64,000 nucleotides of DNA from Salinispora oceanensis (GCF_000383575.1 NZ_KB911579.1:313707-377706); one strand, 5' to 3'; positions 8,677-19,430 are shown, numbered from the stretch's first letter. The notes: generated by a model from the sequence alone, not told the origin. A program made the numbers and translations.

Positions 8677-9189
8677 TCAGCCGTTCGCCCGGCGGGGGTC
8701 GGGGCGGGCGGCCCGGACCGCGTCGCGGTGTTCGCGGAGCGTGGCCCGGACGGCCGTAACGAAGCGGTGGACGGTCTCCAACTCGTCGTCGGTGAAGCCG
8801 AGCATCACCGCGTCGGTCCGGCGGCCGAGCGGTCGGAAGAACTCCCTCGCCACCTCGGCACCGCGGTCGGCGTAGTGCACCAGGACCTTACGCCGGTCGG
8901 TGGAGGTGCGGTCGCGGCGGACGTGACCGGCGCGTTCCAGCCGGTCGAGGAGGGCGGTGACCGACCCGGAGGAGAGGTCGAGTTGTTCGCCGAGGCGACC
9001 TGGGGTGATCGGGTCACCGTGTAGTTCGGCGTCCATGACGGCGATCAGGGCCTGCAGGTCGGTGGCGCCCAAGCCGTGCAGGTTGGCAAAGGCGTGGCCG
9101 ACGTGTTGGGCGTCCACCGCATACCGCCGGAGCTCGTTGGTGATCTCCGCGATGAGTTGCTCGCGTCGGGTGTCGCGTCGCCGGTACAT
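8677..9189 (-). CDS. MarR family transcriptional regulator
   Basis: A 170-residue winged-helix protein. The core (ITPGRLGEQLDLSSGSVTALLDRLERAGHVRR followed by STDRRKVLVHYADRG) is the canonical MarR recognition helix and wing with the DxR motif. ATG 9189 gives the usual start of the family; an upstream GTG is possible. It is divergent from the MMPL exporter gene, and a palindrome at 9262-9278 lies between the two, so it most likely represses the exporter and itself in response to a small ligand. The CocE hydrolase follows four bases downstream. Confidence 0.9.
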   Translation of the reverse strand: MYRRRDTRREQLIAEITNELRRYAVDAQHVGHAFANLHGLGATDLQALIAVMDAELHGDPITPGRLGEQLDLSSGSVTALLDRLERAGHVRRDRTSTDRRKVLVHYADRGAEVAREFFRPLGRRTDAVMLGFTDDELETVHRFVTAVRATLREHRDAVRAARPDPRRANG

Positions 9190-9261
9190 GCTCTGACCTG
9201 CCACGTCCCGATTTTCTCCTCGCCCTGGTGATGTAGTTGCAGCATAGCGGAGAGACCGATA

Positions 9262-9278
9262 ATCTTGGCTATCAAGAT
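9262..9278. promoter_or_regulatory. Candidate MarR operator
   Basis: A perfect inverted repeat ATCTTG-GCTAT-CAAGAT lies in the divergent region between the MarR gene (start 9189) and the MMPL gene (start 9346). MarR dimers bind palindromes of 6-7-bp arms of this kind. It is 68 bases upstream of the exporter start. The binding protein is inferred from position. Confidence 0.6.
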
Positions 9279-9345
9279 ACTCGTCAGCCACGAATTCCCG
9301 GCGTGAGTAACCGAGCCGTCGTCCCGTCGAGCCCACGAGGAAGAG

Positions 9346-11472
9346 ATGTCCGTCTTCACCCACGTCGCCCGGGGCAGGTGGGCCGCGTGGCTCACCGTGC
9401 TCGCCGCGATCGTCCTCGGCGCCGCCGTCTTCGGGCTGCCGAAGCCCGACAACCCCGCCCCCGCGTCCGCCACCGGTCTCTCCGACCAATGGCAGTCCAC
9501 CCAGGTCGAACGGCTCCAGGAACAGCTGCCCGCCAGCGAGGTCCAGCCGGCACTCATCGTCGTCAGCCGCACCGACGGCGGCGCGCTCACCGCCGGCGAC
9601 CAGGAGACCCTCACCGGGCAGAGCAACGAACTTCGCCGGTTCGCGGTCAACGGGCAGGTGCCGCCACCGCAGGTGGCCCCGGACGGCTCGGTCGCCCTGA
9701 TCGCCGTGCCGCTCTCCGCCACCGAGGGGCAGGAGCAAACCGTCGAGACCATTGACGAGCTGCGGGCCGTGCTTGCCGACACTCCGGGCGACCTCACCAT
9801 CGAGGTCACCGGGGCGCCGGCCTTCACGACCGACCTGACCCGGGTCTTCGACGGCGCGGACACCACCCTGCTGGCGGTGACCGCCGCCGTGGTGGCGCTC
9901 CTGCTGCTGATCACCTACCGCAGCCCGGTCCTCTGGATGGTGCCGCTGGCGGTCGTCGCCGCCACCGAGCAGCTCACCCTGCGCGCGATCGAGACGATCG
10001 TGCCGGCGGTCGGGATCAACCTGCAGTCGGGAGCCGTCACCGGCATCGCCAGCGTCCTCGTCTTCGGCGCCGCCACCAACTACGCGCTACTGCTGATCGC
10101 CCGCTACCGGGAGGAGTTGCGCCGCGAGGCGGACCGCTTCACGGCGATGCGGACCGCCCTGCGCCGCACCGCCGAACCCATCCTGGCCAGCGGCTCCACC
10201 GTTGTCCTCGGCGTCCTCACCCTGCTGCTGTCCGAGCAGGAGAACAACCGGGCGCTCGCGGTGGCCTGCGCCACCGGCGTCGTGTTCGCCATGTTCTCCG
10301 CGCTCTTCGTGCTCCCGGCCGCCCTGGTGCTCTTCGGCCGTGGCCTGTTCTGGCCATTCGTCCCGCGCCTCGGCAGCGCGGTCACCGAGGGACGCCTGTG
10401 GGGCCGACTCGGCACCGTGGTCCTGCGCCGCCCGGCCTCCGTCGCGGTCCTGGCGACGCTGCTGCTGGCCGGTCTCGCCCTCGGCGGCCTGGGCATCCGC
10501 ACCGGACTGTCGGAGACCGAGCAGTTCCGGGTCGAACCGGAGGCGGTCGCCGGAGCGCAGACCCTGGCCACCGCCTTCCCCGCCGGGACCACCCAGCCGG
10601 TCGCGGTGCTCACCAACCCGACCACCGTCGCCGCGGTCACCGCCGCGGCCACCACGGTGCCCGGCGTCGCCTCAGCCCGACCGGGTAGCACCGGCGCCAC
10701 CGTCGCCCAGGTCGACGTGGTGCTGACCGCCGAGCCCGGCACCACCGCCTCCGACCAAGCGGTACGGGAGCTGCGCACGGCGGTCGCCGCAGTACCCGGC
10801 TCCGCCCCACCCGCGGTTGCCGGCACCGGCCCCTTCGACGGAGCCCTGGTCGGCGGCGCCGTCGCCGCCGGCTACGACACCGCCGAGGCCAACACGCTGG
10901 ACCTGCGGCTAATCCTGCCAATCATCCTGCTGCTGGTCGCCGCCGTCCTGGTGCTGCTGCTGCGCGGCCTACTGGCCCCGGTACTGCTGGTACTCACCGT
11001 AATCGCGTCGTTCTTCGCCAGCCTCGGAGCGGCGTGGCTGCTCTTCGACCACGTCCTGGGCTTCCCCGCACTCGACAGCGGCGTACTCCTGCTCGCGTTC
11101 GTGTTCCTCGTCGCCCTCGGGGTGGACTACAACATCTTCCTGGTCACGCGGGCCCGGGAAGATGCCCGCCACACCGGGACCCGGGACGGGATGCTCTCGG
11201 CGCTCCGGGTTACCGGCGGCGTCATCACCAGCGCGGGGGTGCTACTCGCCGCGGTCTTCGCCGTCCTCGGTGTACTCCCGCTGATCCTGCTCACCCAGAT
11301 CGGAGTCATCGTCTGCATCGGTGTCCTGCTCGACACCCTGCTCGTCCGGACGGTGCTGGTCCCCGCCCTCGTGTTCCTGCTCGGCGACCGGTTCTGGTGG
11401 CCCGGTCGCCCGCCGGCTGTGGCCCACGGGCCGACCCCGGCCGCGCCGGCGCGGGTCCCCGCCCACGACTGA
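9346..11472 (+). CDS. MMPL/RND family exporter
   Basis: A 708-residue integral membrane protein with the MMPL arrangement: one N-terminal helix, a large periplasmic-type loop, five helices, a second helix and loop, then five helices. The motif GAATNYALLLIARYREELRR in the first helix cluster and GVDYNIFLVTRAREDARH in the second are the paired family signatures, containing the (T/D)-(N/Y) residues of the proton relay. It resembles the YdfJ/MmpL group that exports lipids, siderophores or antibiotics by proton motive force. It is divergent from the MarR gene and likely de-repressed by a substrate. Confidence 0.93.
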   Translation: MSVFTHVARGRWAAWLTVLAAIVLGAAVFGLPKPDNPAPASATGLSDQWQSTQVERLQEQLPASEVQPALIVVSRTDGGALTAGDQETLTGQSNELRRFAVNGQVPPPQVAPDGSVALIAVPLSATEGQEQTVETIDELRAVLADTPGDLTIEVTGAPAFTTDLTRVFDGADTTLLAVTAAVVALLLLITYRSPVLWMVPLAVVAATEQLTLRAIETIVPAVGINLQSGAVTGIASVLVFGAATNYALLLIARYREELRREADRFTAMRTALRRTAEPILASGSTVVLGVLTLLLSEQENNRALAVACATGVVFAMFSALFVLPAALVLFGRGLFWPFVPRLGSAVTEGRLWGRLGTVVLRRPASVAVLATLLLAGLALGGLGIRTGLSETEQFRVEPEAVAGAQTLATAFPAGTTQPVAVLTNPTTVAAVTAAATTVPGVASARPGSTGATVAQVDVVLTAEPGTTASDQAVRELRTAVAAVPGSAPPAVAGTGPFDGALVGGAVAAGYDTAEANTLDLRLILPIILLLVAAVLVLLLRGLLAPVLLVLTVIASFFASLGAAWLLFDHVLGFPALDSGVLLLAFVFLVALGVDYNIFLVTRAREDARHTGTRDGMLSALRVTGGVITSAGVLLAAVFAVLGVLPLILLTQIGVIVCIGVLLDTLLVRTVLVPALVFLLGDRFWWPGRPPAVAHGPTPAAPARVPAHD

Positions 11473-11479
11473 CTCCCCC

Positions 11480-11514
11480 GTTCGGGCGTCACCGCATGGG
11501 CGTGGCGCCCGAAC
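11480..11514. terminator. Bidirectional terminator
   Basis: Inverted repeat GTTCGGGCG (11480-11488) and CGCCCGAAC (11506-11514), with a 17-base loop that has further internal pairing (CAC/GTG). It separates the convergent MMPL exporter and lytic transglycosylase genes. Confidence 0.7.
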
Positions 11515-11516
11515 CG

Positions 11517-12374
11517 TCAGTAGCCGAGACAGACGCACTCGGTCATCAGCGCGCGGACGTTGCCCACATACTGCGGATTCGGGATGGTGATCGGACCCTC
11601 CCCGCTCGCCACCGCGGCGTGGCCGTAGTTGTAACTGGCGATCACCGCGTTGAGCAGGCACGAGTTCAGCTCGGCCGAGCAGAGCGCGGCGTCCAGCCGA
11701 TAGTCGCCGTCGAAGTACAGGTCGCCGATGTACTTGGTCAGCCAGGCCAGGTAATTCACGCCGAGATAGGCGTTGTCGCGGTAATCCCAGACGTCGTAGC
11801 TCTGCCCAAACCGTTGGTTCATCCAGTCGGCGGTGTCCGGCATCACCTGCATCAACCCGATGCCACCGTCACAGGCGACAATCGTGGACTGCCAGCCGCT
11901 CTCCTGCCACGCGGTCGCCTTTACCAGGGCCGACGGAATCCGAATGTCCGGTGCGGAGGTCGGCCAGTAGGTCTTCGCCGCGGCGTTGGTCAGTGCCGAC
12001 CTCATCTGCGTGCGGGAAGCTGGTGAGCCCTCGTGGCGGGGTGGGCAGCTGGTCGGCTCCGACTTCGGCGGCGGAGGTGGGGCCTGCGTCTCCGGTACGG
12101 ATTTCGTCGCCTCCGGAGACGACGTGGTGGCAGTGGGCTTCGACGCGGGCCGCACGCTGGGTGATCTGCTAGGTGCGGCGCTGAGGCTCGGCGCGTCACC
12201 CAGCTCCGTCCGCGCGAACGGGGTGGACGTGGTCGCAGTCGGGGACGCCGCCGGGGTGCTGGTCTCCCCGGTTGGACCGGTCGGACCGGCCGCCCTCGGG
12301 GCGTCCTCCCCCGCGCATCCCACGGTTAGCAGCGCAACAGCGAACGCGCTCATGCCGATCCGGAGCACCCTCAT
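11517..12374 (-). CDS. Lytic transglycosylase-like lipoprotein
   Basis: A 285-residue protein starting at ATG 12374, after GGGGGAGG. The N-terminus is a lipoprotein signal with lipobox LLTVGC. A long Pro/Ser/Thr-rich linker of about 90 residues follows, then an SLT domain: catalytic glutamate in ATAWQESGWQS, the GIGLMQVMPDT motif, NAYLGVNYLAWL and SYNYG. The enzyme would cleave the glycan strands of peptidoglycan at the outer face of the membrane. It lies 55 bases downstream of the DedA-PAP2 gene in the same direction and may be co-transcribed. Several cysteines in the catalytic domain could form disulfides. Confidence 0.9.
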   Translation of the reverse strand: MRVLRIGMSAFAVALLTVGCAGEDAPRAAGPTGPTGETSTPAASPTATTSTPFARTELGDAPSLSAAPSRSPSVRPASKPTATTSSPEATKSVPETQAPPPPPKSEPTSCPPRHEGSPASRTQMRSALTNAAAKTYWPTSAPDIRIPSALVKATAWQESGWQSTIVACDGGIGLMQVMPDTADWMNQRFGQSYDVWDYRDNAYLGVNYLAWLTKYIGDLYFDGDYRLDAALCSAELNSCLLNAVIASYNYGHAAVASGEGPITIPNPQYVGNVRALMTECVCLGY

Positions 12375-12429
12375 GCCTCCCCCTCCGACCGACGCAAGGT
12401 AGCAGTTGTTGACCCCTTCCGCCGTCCCG

Positions 12430-13845
12430 TCACCCGCCGGAGACCCCCTGCGGCGGGCGCGACTCGGATGCCGCCGCCTCCGGCGGGTCGACGGCGTCCG
12501 GGGCCACACCGACCGCCCGGTCTCGGGTCACCCACGCCACCATGAACACGGCCGTCCACGCCACCCCCAGCAACACCCCGGAAAGCGCGCTGCTGGCGGT
12601 ACTCAGACCGAGGTAGAGCCGGGCGCCACCAACCCCCACCACCCCGGCGGCAGCGCCGGTCCAGGCGGCGACCGCAACCGGCCAACGGGCACCCCGGGAC
12701 AGCAGCCACGCGAGAGTGCACAGGCTCGCGGCGATCACGGCGGTCTGGGTCGGAAACAAGACCGGCGGGCCGGACCGGTCGGGTTGAACCACGTCGGCGG
12801 CGACCGCCAGCACCACCAACGGCATGCAGGCGCCGACGGTACCCACCACGCTGAGCAGGTCCGCCCGCCAGGGTCGCTGCCGCCAGGCCACCCCCGCCGC
12901 CACCACCGACACAAACAGGATCACCACCGGGCCACGCAGCGCCGAGACCGCCGCCAGCGCCACCTCCACCGCCTCCGGCGTACGACGGGCGGCGAACCAG
13001 TCCGCGACGGCGCCATCCACCACCGACAGCCCGCTCCGCCGGACCACCGCGCCAAGCCCCCAGGCCACAGCGAGCCCGGCCAGGAACAGCAGCAGTAGGC
13101 CGGCGACCAGGTTCAGCAACAACGTCCACGCCGGACCGAGGGAGCGGGCCAGCAGGCTGAAAAGCACCCCGTAGCGGCGGGTCAGCCCGCGCACCGGAGG
13201 CAGGCCGCCGGCCCGGGACAACAGCGCCCGTACCGGGTCCGGGTTTCGACCCAGCCAACGCCCGGCCAGGAGCACCGCCAGCACCGCCCCGAGCAGCACC
13301 AGGACCGCGCCCGTGGCCCGGCCAAGCAAATGCGAGACCGTCTCGTACGACTCGCCGGCCAGGTTTCCGACGATCACCGAGCCGCCCACCCAGGTCACCA
13401 CCCCACCCAGGTTCCAGGGCGCGAACCGTCGATACGGCATCTGCCCCGCCCCGGCCAGCCGGGGCACCAGGGTCCGGGCGAAGGCCACCCAGCGGGCGGT
13501 GAAGACCCCCCGCCCCCCCAGTCTTCCGAGCATCGCGTCGGCGCGGCGCCACCGGTGTGGCCCGACCCGGGCACCGAACCGGCTGGCCCGCAGCCGGGGT
13601 CCGTACCGGCGACCGGCCCGGAACGCCACCGCGTCTCCCAACACACCCGCGGCGATCATCACCAGCAGCGCCGGCCCGAGCGGCAGGGCGCCGGTGTAGG
13701 TGAGAAATCCGACCAGCAGCAAAGTGGCTTCCCCGGGCATCAACAACCCGAAGATCAACGCCGTCTCCGCAGCCACGATCAACGCCGCGACCAGCAGGAT
13801 CAGCCCCGGCGGCAGCTCCTGCAGCCGGCTCAACAGCTCATCCAC
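12430..13845 (-). CDS. DedA-PAP2 fusion membrane protein with degenerate PAP2 domain
   Basis: A 471-residue protein starting at GTG 13845. Residues 1-205 form a DedA/VTT domain ([29 protein letters not shown], the F-x-R-x-x-P region). Residues 220-450 have the five- to six-helix layout of PAP2/phosphatidic acid phosphatases. The catalytic signatures are absent: where PSGH is expected the sequence is PTQTA, and where SRxYxGxHxxxDxxxG is expected it reads [16 protein letters not shown], so both catalytic histidines and the aspartate are lost. The phosphatase half is therefore probably inactive and may only bind lipid or serve a structural role. DedA-PAP2 fusions with active PAP2 are known in bacteria. 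Confidence 0.85.
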   Translation of the reverse strand: MDELLSRLQELPPGLILLVAALIVAAETALIFGLLMPGEATLLLVGFLTYTGALPLGPALLVMIAAGVLGDAVAFRAGRRYGPRLRASRFGARVGPHRWRRADAMLGRLGGRGVFTARWVAFARTLVPRLAGAGQMPYRRFAPWNLGGVVTWVGGSVIVGNLAGESYETVSHLLGRATGAVLVLLGAVLAVLLAGRWLGRNPDPVRALLSRAGGLPPVRGLTRRYGVLFSLLARSLGPAWTLLLNLVAGLLLLFLAGLAVAWGLGAVVRRSGLSVVDGAVADWFAARRTPEAVEVALAAVSALRGPVVILFVSVVAAGVAWRQRPWRADLLSVVGTVGACMPLVVLAVAADVVQPDRSGPPVLFPTQTAVIAASLCTLAWLLSRGARWPVAVAAWTGAAAGVVGVGGARLYLGLSTASSALSGVLLGVAWTAVFMVAWVTRDRAVGVAPDAVDPPEAAASESRPPQGVSGG

Positions 13846-13998
13846 CGATACCCCCGGTCACGAGGGCCAGCTTGCCAGCGGCCGATCGCAACCAACAGTC
13901 GTTTGGTAGAGATCCGGGATACCCCTGGGGCGACCCGGGAAAGACCCCAGAATGACCCCGACGCCGCGCCGGATCCGCACAGGCGGAAGGATGGAGGC

Positions 13999-15867
<1,869 letters not shown>

Positions 15868-15936
15868 GGCCACGCCGGGGCGCCAACACCGCGAGACGCG
15901 CGGAGGGCGCCCCGGCCTACCAGCTACCCTCGGTGG

Positions 15937-16785
15937 GTGATCTTCGTCGGTCTAGACGCGGGCCTTGACCGGATTCCCGGTACCGTCTCGGCCTACCTGG
16001 CTCGCCTCGACGCCGGCCCCACCTGGACCCGGCACCCGGACACCACCCACTACGCGGCCAGCACGATGAAAATGGCCGTGCTGGTGGCGCTCTACCGCGC
16101 CCTGGAGGCCGAGCGTCTCGCCCCGGACACCGCGGTACCGGTCCGCAACGAGTTCGACTCGGCCCAGCCCGGCGCCGCTCGGTTCGCCTGCACCCGTCCC
16201 GCCCACAACGGCGACGACGTCTGGGACCGGCTCGGCGGTACCGCCTCGCTACGTTGGCTGGCCGAACGCATGATCGTCCGATCCAGCAACCTCGCCACCA
16301 ACCTGCTCCTGGACCAGGTCGGCCTACCGGCCGTCGCCGACGTCTGGGCCCGGGCCGGAGCCCGGCACAGCGTCACCGGCCGCGGCATTGAGGACTTCGC
16401 CGCCCGTACGGCCGGCATCACCAACCTGGTCACCGCCGCCGACCTGGCCGCCCTCCTGCGCGACCTGGCGCTCGGCGCCACCCGCCCCGGCCCACTGGCG
16501 ACGCCGGAGAGCTGTGCCGCCATGCTCGACATCCTCGTCGCGCAGGAACACCGCGAGGATCTCGCCGCCGGCCTGCCCGCCGGCACCCGGATCGCCCACA
16601 AGAACGGCTGGGTACGTGGGGTGCGGCACAGCGTTGGGGTCGTCTACCCCGACGACGCGCCCCCGTACGTCCTCGCCGTCTGCCACACCGGCGACCACCC
16701 CGACCGCAGCGCGGACACGGATGCCTGCCAGCTTCTCGCCGACGTCTCCGCCCACGCCTTCGCCCACCGCCACCAGCTCGGCTGA
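15937..16785 (+). CDS. Class A beta-lactamase-like serine hydrolase, no signal peptide
   Basis: A 282-residue penicillin-recognising protein. The S-x-x-K motif is S42-T-M-K45, an SSN motif stands in the SDN position, and HKNG takes the place of the KTG motif. The E166 general-base region of true class A beta-lactamases is not evident. There is no signal peptide or membrane helix, and GTG 15937 lies only a few residues before the conserved fold begins, so the protein appears cytosolic. It may be an esterase or amidase and not a resistance enzyme. The gene is 70 bases after typA in the same direction, but there is no sign of a functional link. Confidence 0.82.
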   Translation: MIFVGLDAGLDRIPGTVSAYLARLDAGPTWTRHPDTTHYAASTMKMAVLVALYRALEAERLAPDTAVPVRNEFDSAQPGAARFACTRPAHNGDDVWDRLGGTASLRWLAERMIVRSSNLATNLLLDQVGLPAVADVWARAGARHSVTGRGIEDFAARTAGITNLVTAADLAALLRDLALGATRPGPLATPESCAAMLDILVAQEHREDLAAGLPAGTRIAHKNGWVRGVRHSVGVVYPDDAPPYVLAVCHTGDHPDRSADTDACQLLADVSAHAFAHRHQLG

Positions 16786-16836
16786 GCCGGGCGCCGCCGT
16801 TTCAGCGGGCAACCCCGTTCGCCCCGCCGGTGTGGG

Positions 16837-17634
16837 TCACTCCAACAGCCGTGCCCGCAACGCCGCAACCAGTTCGTCGTCCACCCCGAGCCCGTCACGC
16901 AGGTACGACCCGAACGACCCGTAGACCCGCCGCGCCTCGTCGTACCCGGCGTCCAGGTATTCGTCACGTACCTCCAGCACCGGCCGCACCGCGGTGACAT
17001 CCAACTCCGGGCTCCGCCGACGCATCCCGGCGAGGAGCACTTCCCGCAGGCTCTCGGTGAGCGCGTTGTTGGCGAGGTAGTCGGCCCGAATGGTGGCCTC
17101 GTCCACCCCGAGGGCGTGCAGCAGTACCGCCGTCAACCAGCCGGTGCGGTCCTTACCGGCCGAGCAGTGGTAGAGCAGGGGTAGGTTCGCCGCCTCCGCC
17201 GCCAACCGCACCGCCGCGCCGTAGCCGGCCCGGGCCGACTCCCCGGTCACGAACCAGCGGTAGATGGATCGCATCGCCGCCGGAGTGCCCTCCTGCGCCA
17301 GCTCCGCATACGCGCTGAGGTCGTGACCAAGCAGCACCGCCGACACGTAGGTGAAGACTGGATGCGCCACGTCGTACACCGGCAGGTGGATCACCCGAGG
17401 TTCCCCCGGCAGCCGGTCCGGCGGGGCCACCACCGCCTCGGTGGCGTCCCGCAGGTCCACCACACAGGCCGGCATCAGCTTCGCCAGTACCGGTAGGTCC
17501 TCGTCAGTCAGGCGCCCCAGCGCCGGGGTGCGCAGGAGCACCCCGGCGCGCACCCGACGGCCCCCCGCAGCGACCAGACCGCCAAGGTCACGTGCGTTCG
17601 GCGCGCCCACCAGCGCCAGCTCCCGGCCGGTCAT
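16837..17634 (-). CDS. Protein-tyrosine/serine phosphatase (Y_phosphatase3 family)
   Basis: A 265-residue phosphatase. The active-site loop is HCSAGKDRTG, with nucleophile Cys157 and Arg163 (C-x5-R). The N-terminal NARDLGGL and VVDLRDATE segments are typical of the PtpB/LipB-like family of bacterial tyrosine phosphatases. The enzyme would be cytosolic or secreted without a signal; its target is unknown, although relatives in actinobacteria also act on phosphoinositides. ATG 17634 is the start used because it fits the family; the frame stays open upstream through a repeat region that has no coding character. It converges on the beta-lactamase-like gene. Confidence 0.9.
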   Translation of the reverse strand: MTGRELALVGAPNARDLGGLVAAGGRRVRAGVLLRTPALGRLTDEDLPVLAKLMPACVVDLRDATEAVVAPPDRLPGEPRVIHLPVYDVAHPVFTYVSAVLLGHDLSAYAELAQEGTPAAMRSIYRWFVTGESARAGYGAAVRLAAEAANLPLLYHCSAGKDRTGWLTAVLLHALGVDEATIRADYLANNALTESLREVLLAGMRRRSPELDVTAVRPVLEVRDEYLDAGYDEARRVYGSFGSYLRDGLGVDDELVAALRARLLE

Positions 17635-17752
17635 GCCGGTGTTCCACTCCGCCGGCGGGGCCCACTCGTCCGCACACCCGCCGCCAAAATCCGCTCGTCC
17701 ACGCAGTCCCCAATCGCCCGCCGGTCCTCTCCAGGGTGCCCGATAACGATCA

Positions 17753-17805
17753 CGGTGGTACACCCCGGCACGGCGGTACATTCCGACCCGGTGGTACACC
17801 CGGCA
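17753..17805. repeat. Three imperfect 18-bp tandem repeats
   Basis: Units CGGTGGTACACCCCGGCA, CGGCGGTACATTCCGACC and CGGTGGTACACCCGGCA lie head to tail in the 240-base gap between the phosphatase start and the terC stop. The core (C)GGYGGTACA is shared by all three. No gene is visible in this gap; the array could be a binding-site cluster or a simple repeat expansion. Confidence 0.75.
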
Positions 17806-17877
17806 TAGCGGGGCGGCACCGGCGGCAAGGGGCCGTTGCGCCGCGGAGCTGGACCGGGTCCCGAGGTCGGTCGGTTC

Positions 17878-18876
17878 TCAGTCGCGGACCTGGACCAGGT
17901 TCCGACGTCGGTCCCGGGACGACTTCACCAGGCTTGCCACCGTCGCCAGCGTCAAGGTACCCAGGATGACCGTCAACGAGAGCCAGGTCGGGATGTGCGG
18001 GGCCCACCCGACGTGCTCGCCTTCGTTGACGAACGGCAGGCTGTTGTCGGCCAGAGCTTCCAGCACCAGCTTGACGCCGATGAAGCCGAGCACCACCGCG
18101 AGGCCGTAGCTCAGGTAGATCAGCCGGTCCAGCAGGCCGCCGAGCAGGAAGTAGAGCTGCCGCAGACCCATCAGGGCGAAGACGTTCGCGGTGAACACCA
18201 GGTACGCCTCCGTGGTGATACCGAAGATCGCCGGGATCGAGTCGAGCGCGAAGATCAGATCCGTCGTGCCGATCGCGATCATCACGACCAGCATCGGGGT
18301 GAACACCCTTCGCCCCTGCTCGTACGTGGTGAGCTTCGCTCCGTCGTAGTCCCGCGAGATCGGCAGCGCCCGGCGGCTCCACCGGATCAGGAGGTTCTCG
18401 CTGAAATCATCCTCATCCGAATCACCCTGCCGAGCGAGGTTGATCGCCGTGTAGATGAGGAAGGCACCGAAGATATAGAAGACCCACGAGAACTGGGAGA
18501 TCAACGCCGCGCCGGCGGCGATGAAGCCACCGCGCATCAACAACGCAAGGACGATGCCGATGAGCAGGACCTTCTGCTGGTAGATCCGGGGCACACCGAA
18601 CCGGGCCATGATGATCACGAAGACGAAGAGGTTGTCCACCGAGAGGCTGTACTCGGTGAGCCAACCGGTGTAGAACTCCCCCGCCGCCTCCGCCCCGGAG
18701 AGGAGCCAGATTCCCACCCCGAAGATCAGGGCGAGGGCGACGTAGAAGCCGACCCAGAGACTCGACTCACGAATGCTGGGTTCGTGTGGGCGACGCCCAA
18801 TGATCAACAGATCGATGATGAGAATCGCGGTCAGTGCGACGAGCGTCCCCGCCCACACCAGTCCGGACACGTCCAA
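17878..18876 (-). CDS. TerC family metal exporter (Alx/MntP-like)
   Basis: A 332-residue polytopic membrane protein of the TerC family. Family signatures are TEYSLSVDNLFVFVIIM and TDLIFALDSIPAIFGIT, two internally related segments whose acidic and polar residues form the metal path. TTG 18876 has GGAGG seven bases upstream. The gene is preceded by a yybP-ykoY riboswitch, which senses Mn2+, so the natural role is very likely manganese (possibly calcium) export and metal homeostasis. The name TerC comes from tellurite resistance, but that is not required. It is monocistronic. Confidence 0.93.
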   Translation of the reverse strand: MDVSGLVWAGTLVALTAILIIDLLIIGRRPHEPSIRESSLWVGFYVALALIFGVGIWLLSGAEAAGEFYTGWLTEYSLSVDNLFVFVIIMARFGVPRIYQQKVLLIGIVLALLMRGGFIAAGAALISQFSWVFYIFGAFLIYTAINLARQGDSDEDDFSENLLIRWSRRALPISRDYDGAKLTTYEQGRRVFTPMLVVMIAIGTTDLIFALDSIPAIFGITTEAYLVFTANVFALMGLRQLYFLLGGLLDRLIYLSYGLAVVLGFIGVKLVLEALADNSLPFVNEGEHVGWAPHIPTWLSLTVILGTLTLATVASLVKSSRDRRRNLVQVRD

Positions 18877-18903
18877 GGCTCAACCTCCGGCAGACACGCA
18901 ACA

Positions 18904-18944
18904 ATCGGCACACCGTGTGCCCGAGAGGGGGTGGGTGTGCCGAT
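18904..18944 (-). promoter_or_regulatory. Candidate riboswitch expression-platform hairpin
   Basis: A perfect 10-bp inverted repeat, ATCGGCACAC (18904-18913) and GTGTGCCGAT (18935-18944), lies between the riboswitch aptamer and the terC ribosome binding site. Its loop is 21 bases. It may be the element whose folding switches transcription or translation; this role is inferred from position. Confidence 0.5.
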
Positions 18945-18965
18945 GACGCCGACTATGGTGACTGT

Positions 18966-19083
18966 CGGAGGTCTCTTCCGCCACCTGCCCCTTCCGGGGC
19001 GATGACCGACGGGCCGGGTCAGGTCACCGGGTTCGGCAATCGACCGTGCTGACGACTCCGTCGCGGGGGAATACTCCCCTCCG
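18966..19083 (-). promoter_or_regulatory. yybP-ykoY manganese riboswitch aptamer
   Basis: Read on the minus strand, the element opens with CGGAGGGGAGTATTCCCC and closes with GGAAGAGACCTCCG. The outer helix CGGAGG/CCTCCG pairs exactly, and the conserved GGGGAGTA and GAGACC loops, which together form the metal site in this class, are both in place. The inner part (GACGGAGTCGTCAGCAC) gives the expected helix. It ends 90 bases before the TTG start of terC. In this class Mn2+ binding turns on the downstream exporter gene. Confidence 0.92.
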
Positions 19084-19197
19084 CCGTTCATTGTCGCCCA
19101 CCTCGCGTCGCCACCGCACGCTGGGCGGCCATAGTCCCCCTCACGCCCGCCAACTACCTGGTCACGGTGCCTGGCCGTGTGGGCGGTCGCCCTGCTG

Positions 19198-19310
19198 GCG
19201 TGCGGGGCGGTGTCCGTGCGGGCGTGCGGGGCGGTGTCCGTGCGGGGCGCGCGGGCGTGCGTGCGGGGCGCGCGGGCGGGCGGGGCGGGCGTGCGGGGCG
19301 GGCGGCTGTC
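19198..19310 (+). repeat. GC-rich direct repeats
   Basis: Two exact 24-bp copies of GCGTGCGGGGCGGTGTCCGT plus GCGG (19198-19221 and 19222-19245), followed by a G/C-only stretch built from GTGCGGGGC and GCGGGCG units. It lies in the gap between the riboswitch and the monooxygenase gene. No gene is seen in 19084-19430 apart from this low-complexity block. Confidence 0.8.
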
Positions 19311-19430
19311 GAGCTGCCCCACCAAGAAGACCGAGGAGCCCGGGCTGGTGGTCGGCAGCCGGCTCGCCCCCGCGGCCGATCTTGACTACCCGGCGGTGGG
19401 CCGGCGCAGGCACCGTGCGAAGCTGCTCAC

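Noticed and set aside
17592..17969. Plus-strand frames around the phosphatase start and repeats
   Set aside because: Low-complexity Arg/Pro/Gly-rich product with no motif, overlapping the 18-bp repeats; no start signal.
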